From Bacteroidota bacterium (GTDB lineage Bacteria > Bacteroidota > Bacteroidia > Chitinophagales > UBA8649), in NCBI GenBank assembly GCA_003447535.1, contig DLYY01000145.1:1-7674 (forward strand): DNA of 7,674 bases, given 5' to 3'. The translations under genes and the position numbers were made by a program. Position 1 is the first letter of the stretch; every line of letters begins with the position of its first letter. Of this stretch, positions 6,722-7,674 are shown one piece after another. The notes under the pieces are model-generated. The model saw only the letters and a list, made by a program, of their open reading frames with translations. It did no database searches and had not been told where the DNA came from.

Positions 6722-7674
6722 TAGTCATTATAGTCATAGCTTTTTAAGCAAGTATATGAACCATCCGTATGCTTTAAGTATACGGACGGATGATGAACGC
6801 CATTAAAAAAGTGTGTTTTGACCGTAGTATAATGCGCCATATCTAAGAATACCACCTCATCTCCGATAAACAGGCCATGGTCAAAATAGTAATCTCCTAC
6901 AAAGTCTCCTGCTAAACATGAATTCCCGCCGAGGCGGTATCTGCACCCCTCACTCGTTATTCTTCCTTCACGTACCTGAGGTGTGTAGGGCATTTCAATA
7001 CAATCTGGCATATGAGCCGTTATGCTTACGTCAAGAAGAGCAGTGGCCACTTCGTCTTGAGCCACGATATCAAGGACATGGGTATGGAGGCTTCCCGCTT
7101 CCCATACAACGGCAGCGCCTGGTTCAAGAATGACCTTTAGACTATATGTTTTTTGAAGATGTTCGATGAGTTGAATAAGATGGTCTAAGTCATAATCACC
7201 TTTACTAATCATGTGACCTCCACCAAGATTTATCCATTGGCAGGCGTCTAAAGCAAACTGTGCATCACGTTCTAAGGCCTGTATAGTGCGCTCAAGAGAG
7301 TGGCTATCGTTCTCATATAGATTGTGCACATGTAAGCCTGTTACACCTTCTGGCCATTGATTCTTAAGGTGTTTTGCAATTACTCCAAGCCGTGACTGAG
7401 GCGAAGACGGATCATACAATGGATTGCCTGCCTCGTTTTGGAGGGGATTGATTCGTAGTCCAATCTCCAAGTTGTTTTTTGTTTGTAGATTTTGAAGGAA
7501 ATCTATCTGTTGTAATGAGTTCGCTGTAAAGGTTTGGCAGTAATTCGTCCATTCCGGAAAATCTCTAGGACTATAGGCTGGGCTGTAAGCGTGGTGGTGT
7601 CCTGGAAAGTATTCGTGAGCTAAGCGTGCTTCGTGTAAGGAAGATGCCGTGCAGCCATCTAATGCTTCTGCTAA
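6706..7674 (-). CDS. nspC: Carboxynorspermidine decarboxylase, 5' end missing
   Basis: A PLP-dependent, fold-III (alanine racemase/ornithine decarboxylase-like) enzyme that decarboxylates carboxynorspermidine to norspermidine, or carboxyspermidine to spermidine, as the last step of the aspartate-semialdehyde-dependent polyamine route. The frame is open from the right edge to the stop at 6708-6706, giving 322 residues. The TTG codon at 7470 is internal, because the upstream codons still read as NspC (LDGCTASSLHEARLA, then HHHAYSPAYSPRDFPEW). Also seen: GLRINP, SRLGV, GLHVHNLYEND, WINLGGGHMISKGDYD (phosphate-binding glycines), VILEPGAAVVWEAG, HMPDCIEMPY, RLGGNSCLAGD (active-site Cys at 6916-6918 and Asp) and FLDMAHYTTVKTHFFNGV. 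It ends YNDYQSKL, the family's natural C-terminus. The N-terminal 50-60 residues with the PLP lysine lie outside the window. The partner carboxynorspermidine dehydrogenase is not in view. Confidence 0.95.
   Translation of the reverse strand, partial: LAEALDGCTASSLHEARLAHEYFPGHHHAYSPAYSPRDFPEWTNYCQTFTANSLQQIDFLQNLQTKNNLEIGLRINPLQNEAGNPLYDPSSPQSRLGVIAKHLKNQWPEGVTGLHVHNLYENDSHSLERTIQALERDAQFALDACQWINLGGGHMISKGDYDLDHLIQLIEHLQKTYSLKVILEPGAAVVWEAGSLHTHVLDIVAQDEVATALLDVSITAHMPDCIEMPYTPQVREGRITSEGCRYRLGGNSCLAGDFVGDYYFDHGLFIGDEVVFLDMAHYTTVKTHFFNGVHHPSVYLKHTDGSYTCLKSYDYNDYQSKL
6762..6792. repeat. Bulged inverted repeat inside the nspC 3' coding region
   Basis: CATCCGTAT (6762-6770) can pair with ATACGG (6780-6785) plus ATG (6790-6792), giving 9 bp with a 9-nt loop and a 4-nt bulge. 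Alternatively CATCCGT can pair with ACGGATG (6786-6792), because ACGG is tandemly repeated on the right arm. It starts 40 nt downstream of the alpha/beta hydrolase stop and lies wholly within nspC codons (PSVYLKHTDG). No T-run follows on either strand. It could weaken read-through between the convergent genes, or be incidental to the codons. Confidence 0.4.

Noticed and set aside
6722..6737. Direct repeat TAGTCAT ... TAGTCAT near the nspC 3' end
   Set aside because: Encodes the YDYNDY stretch of NspC; two short copies only, with no sign of an attachment site or mobile element.
6918..7133. Open + strand frame of 71 codons opposite nspC
   Set aside because: nspC motifs are continuous on the other strand through this whole stretch; the product has no family features.
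1..7674. CRISPR array, defence system, insertion sequence, prophage or RNA gene
   Set aside because: No regularly spaced repeats, transposase, integrase, tRNA cloverleaf or rRNA sequence was seen on either strand; nearly all of the window is explained by seven conventional genes.

Overview
This window looks like a chromosomal segment of a Bacteroidota bacterium, probably a marine Flavobacteriales-type lineage with a mid-40s or lower percent GC by eye. The grounds are a non-SusC-type TonB-dependent outer-membrane receptor, two lipoproteins with acidic residues straight after the lipobox cysteine, a Bacteroidota-style hotdog thioesterase and few clear Shine-Dalgarno sites. The genus cannot be fixed from the sequence alone.

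Layout. Positions 1-4017 (+) hold a tight three-gene block. It contains the 3' part of a TonB-dependent receptor gene cut by the left edge, a small unrecognised lipoprotein 18 or 36 nt downstream, and a glycoside hydrolase family 53 endo-beta-1,4-galactanase lipoprotein whose longest reading frame overlaps the small lipoprotein gene. This is consistent with an outer-membrane unit that cleaves beta-1,4-galactan or arabinogalactan at the cell surface. No SusD gene is present between receptor and hydrolase. A 133-bp spacer (4018-4150) with two small hairpins and a weak promoter candidate separates this block from a second + strand group. That group is an acyl-CoA thioesterase (hotdog fold), a CorA-family divalent cation transporter and a membrane-anchored alpha/beta hydrolase (4151-6721), with 10- and 26-nt gaps suggesting co-transcription.

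On the - strand, converging with the hydrolase, lies nspC (carboxynorspermidine decarboxylase, polyamine synthesis). It is read continuously from the right edge (7674) to 6706, so its N-terminus, with the cofactor lysine, is outside the window. The 3' ends of the hydrolase gene and nspC overlap by 16 bp, so there is no intergenic space for a conventional terminator.

No RNA genes, CRISPR array, insertion sequence, prophage or defence system was seen. Most of the window is ordinary. The points most worth following up are the SusD-less receptor/lipoprotein/GH53 block with its unknown small lipoprotein, the helix-like insertions in the receptor barrel, and the overlapping convergent 3' ends with a hairpin inside the nspC coding sequence.
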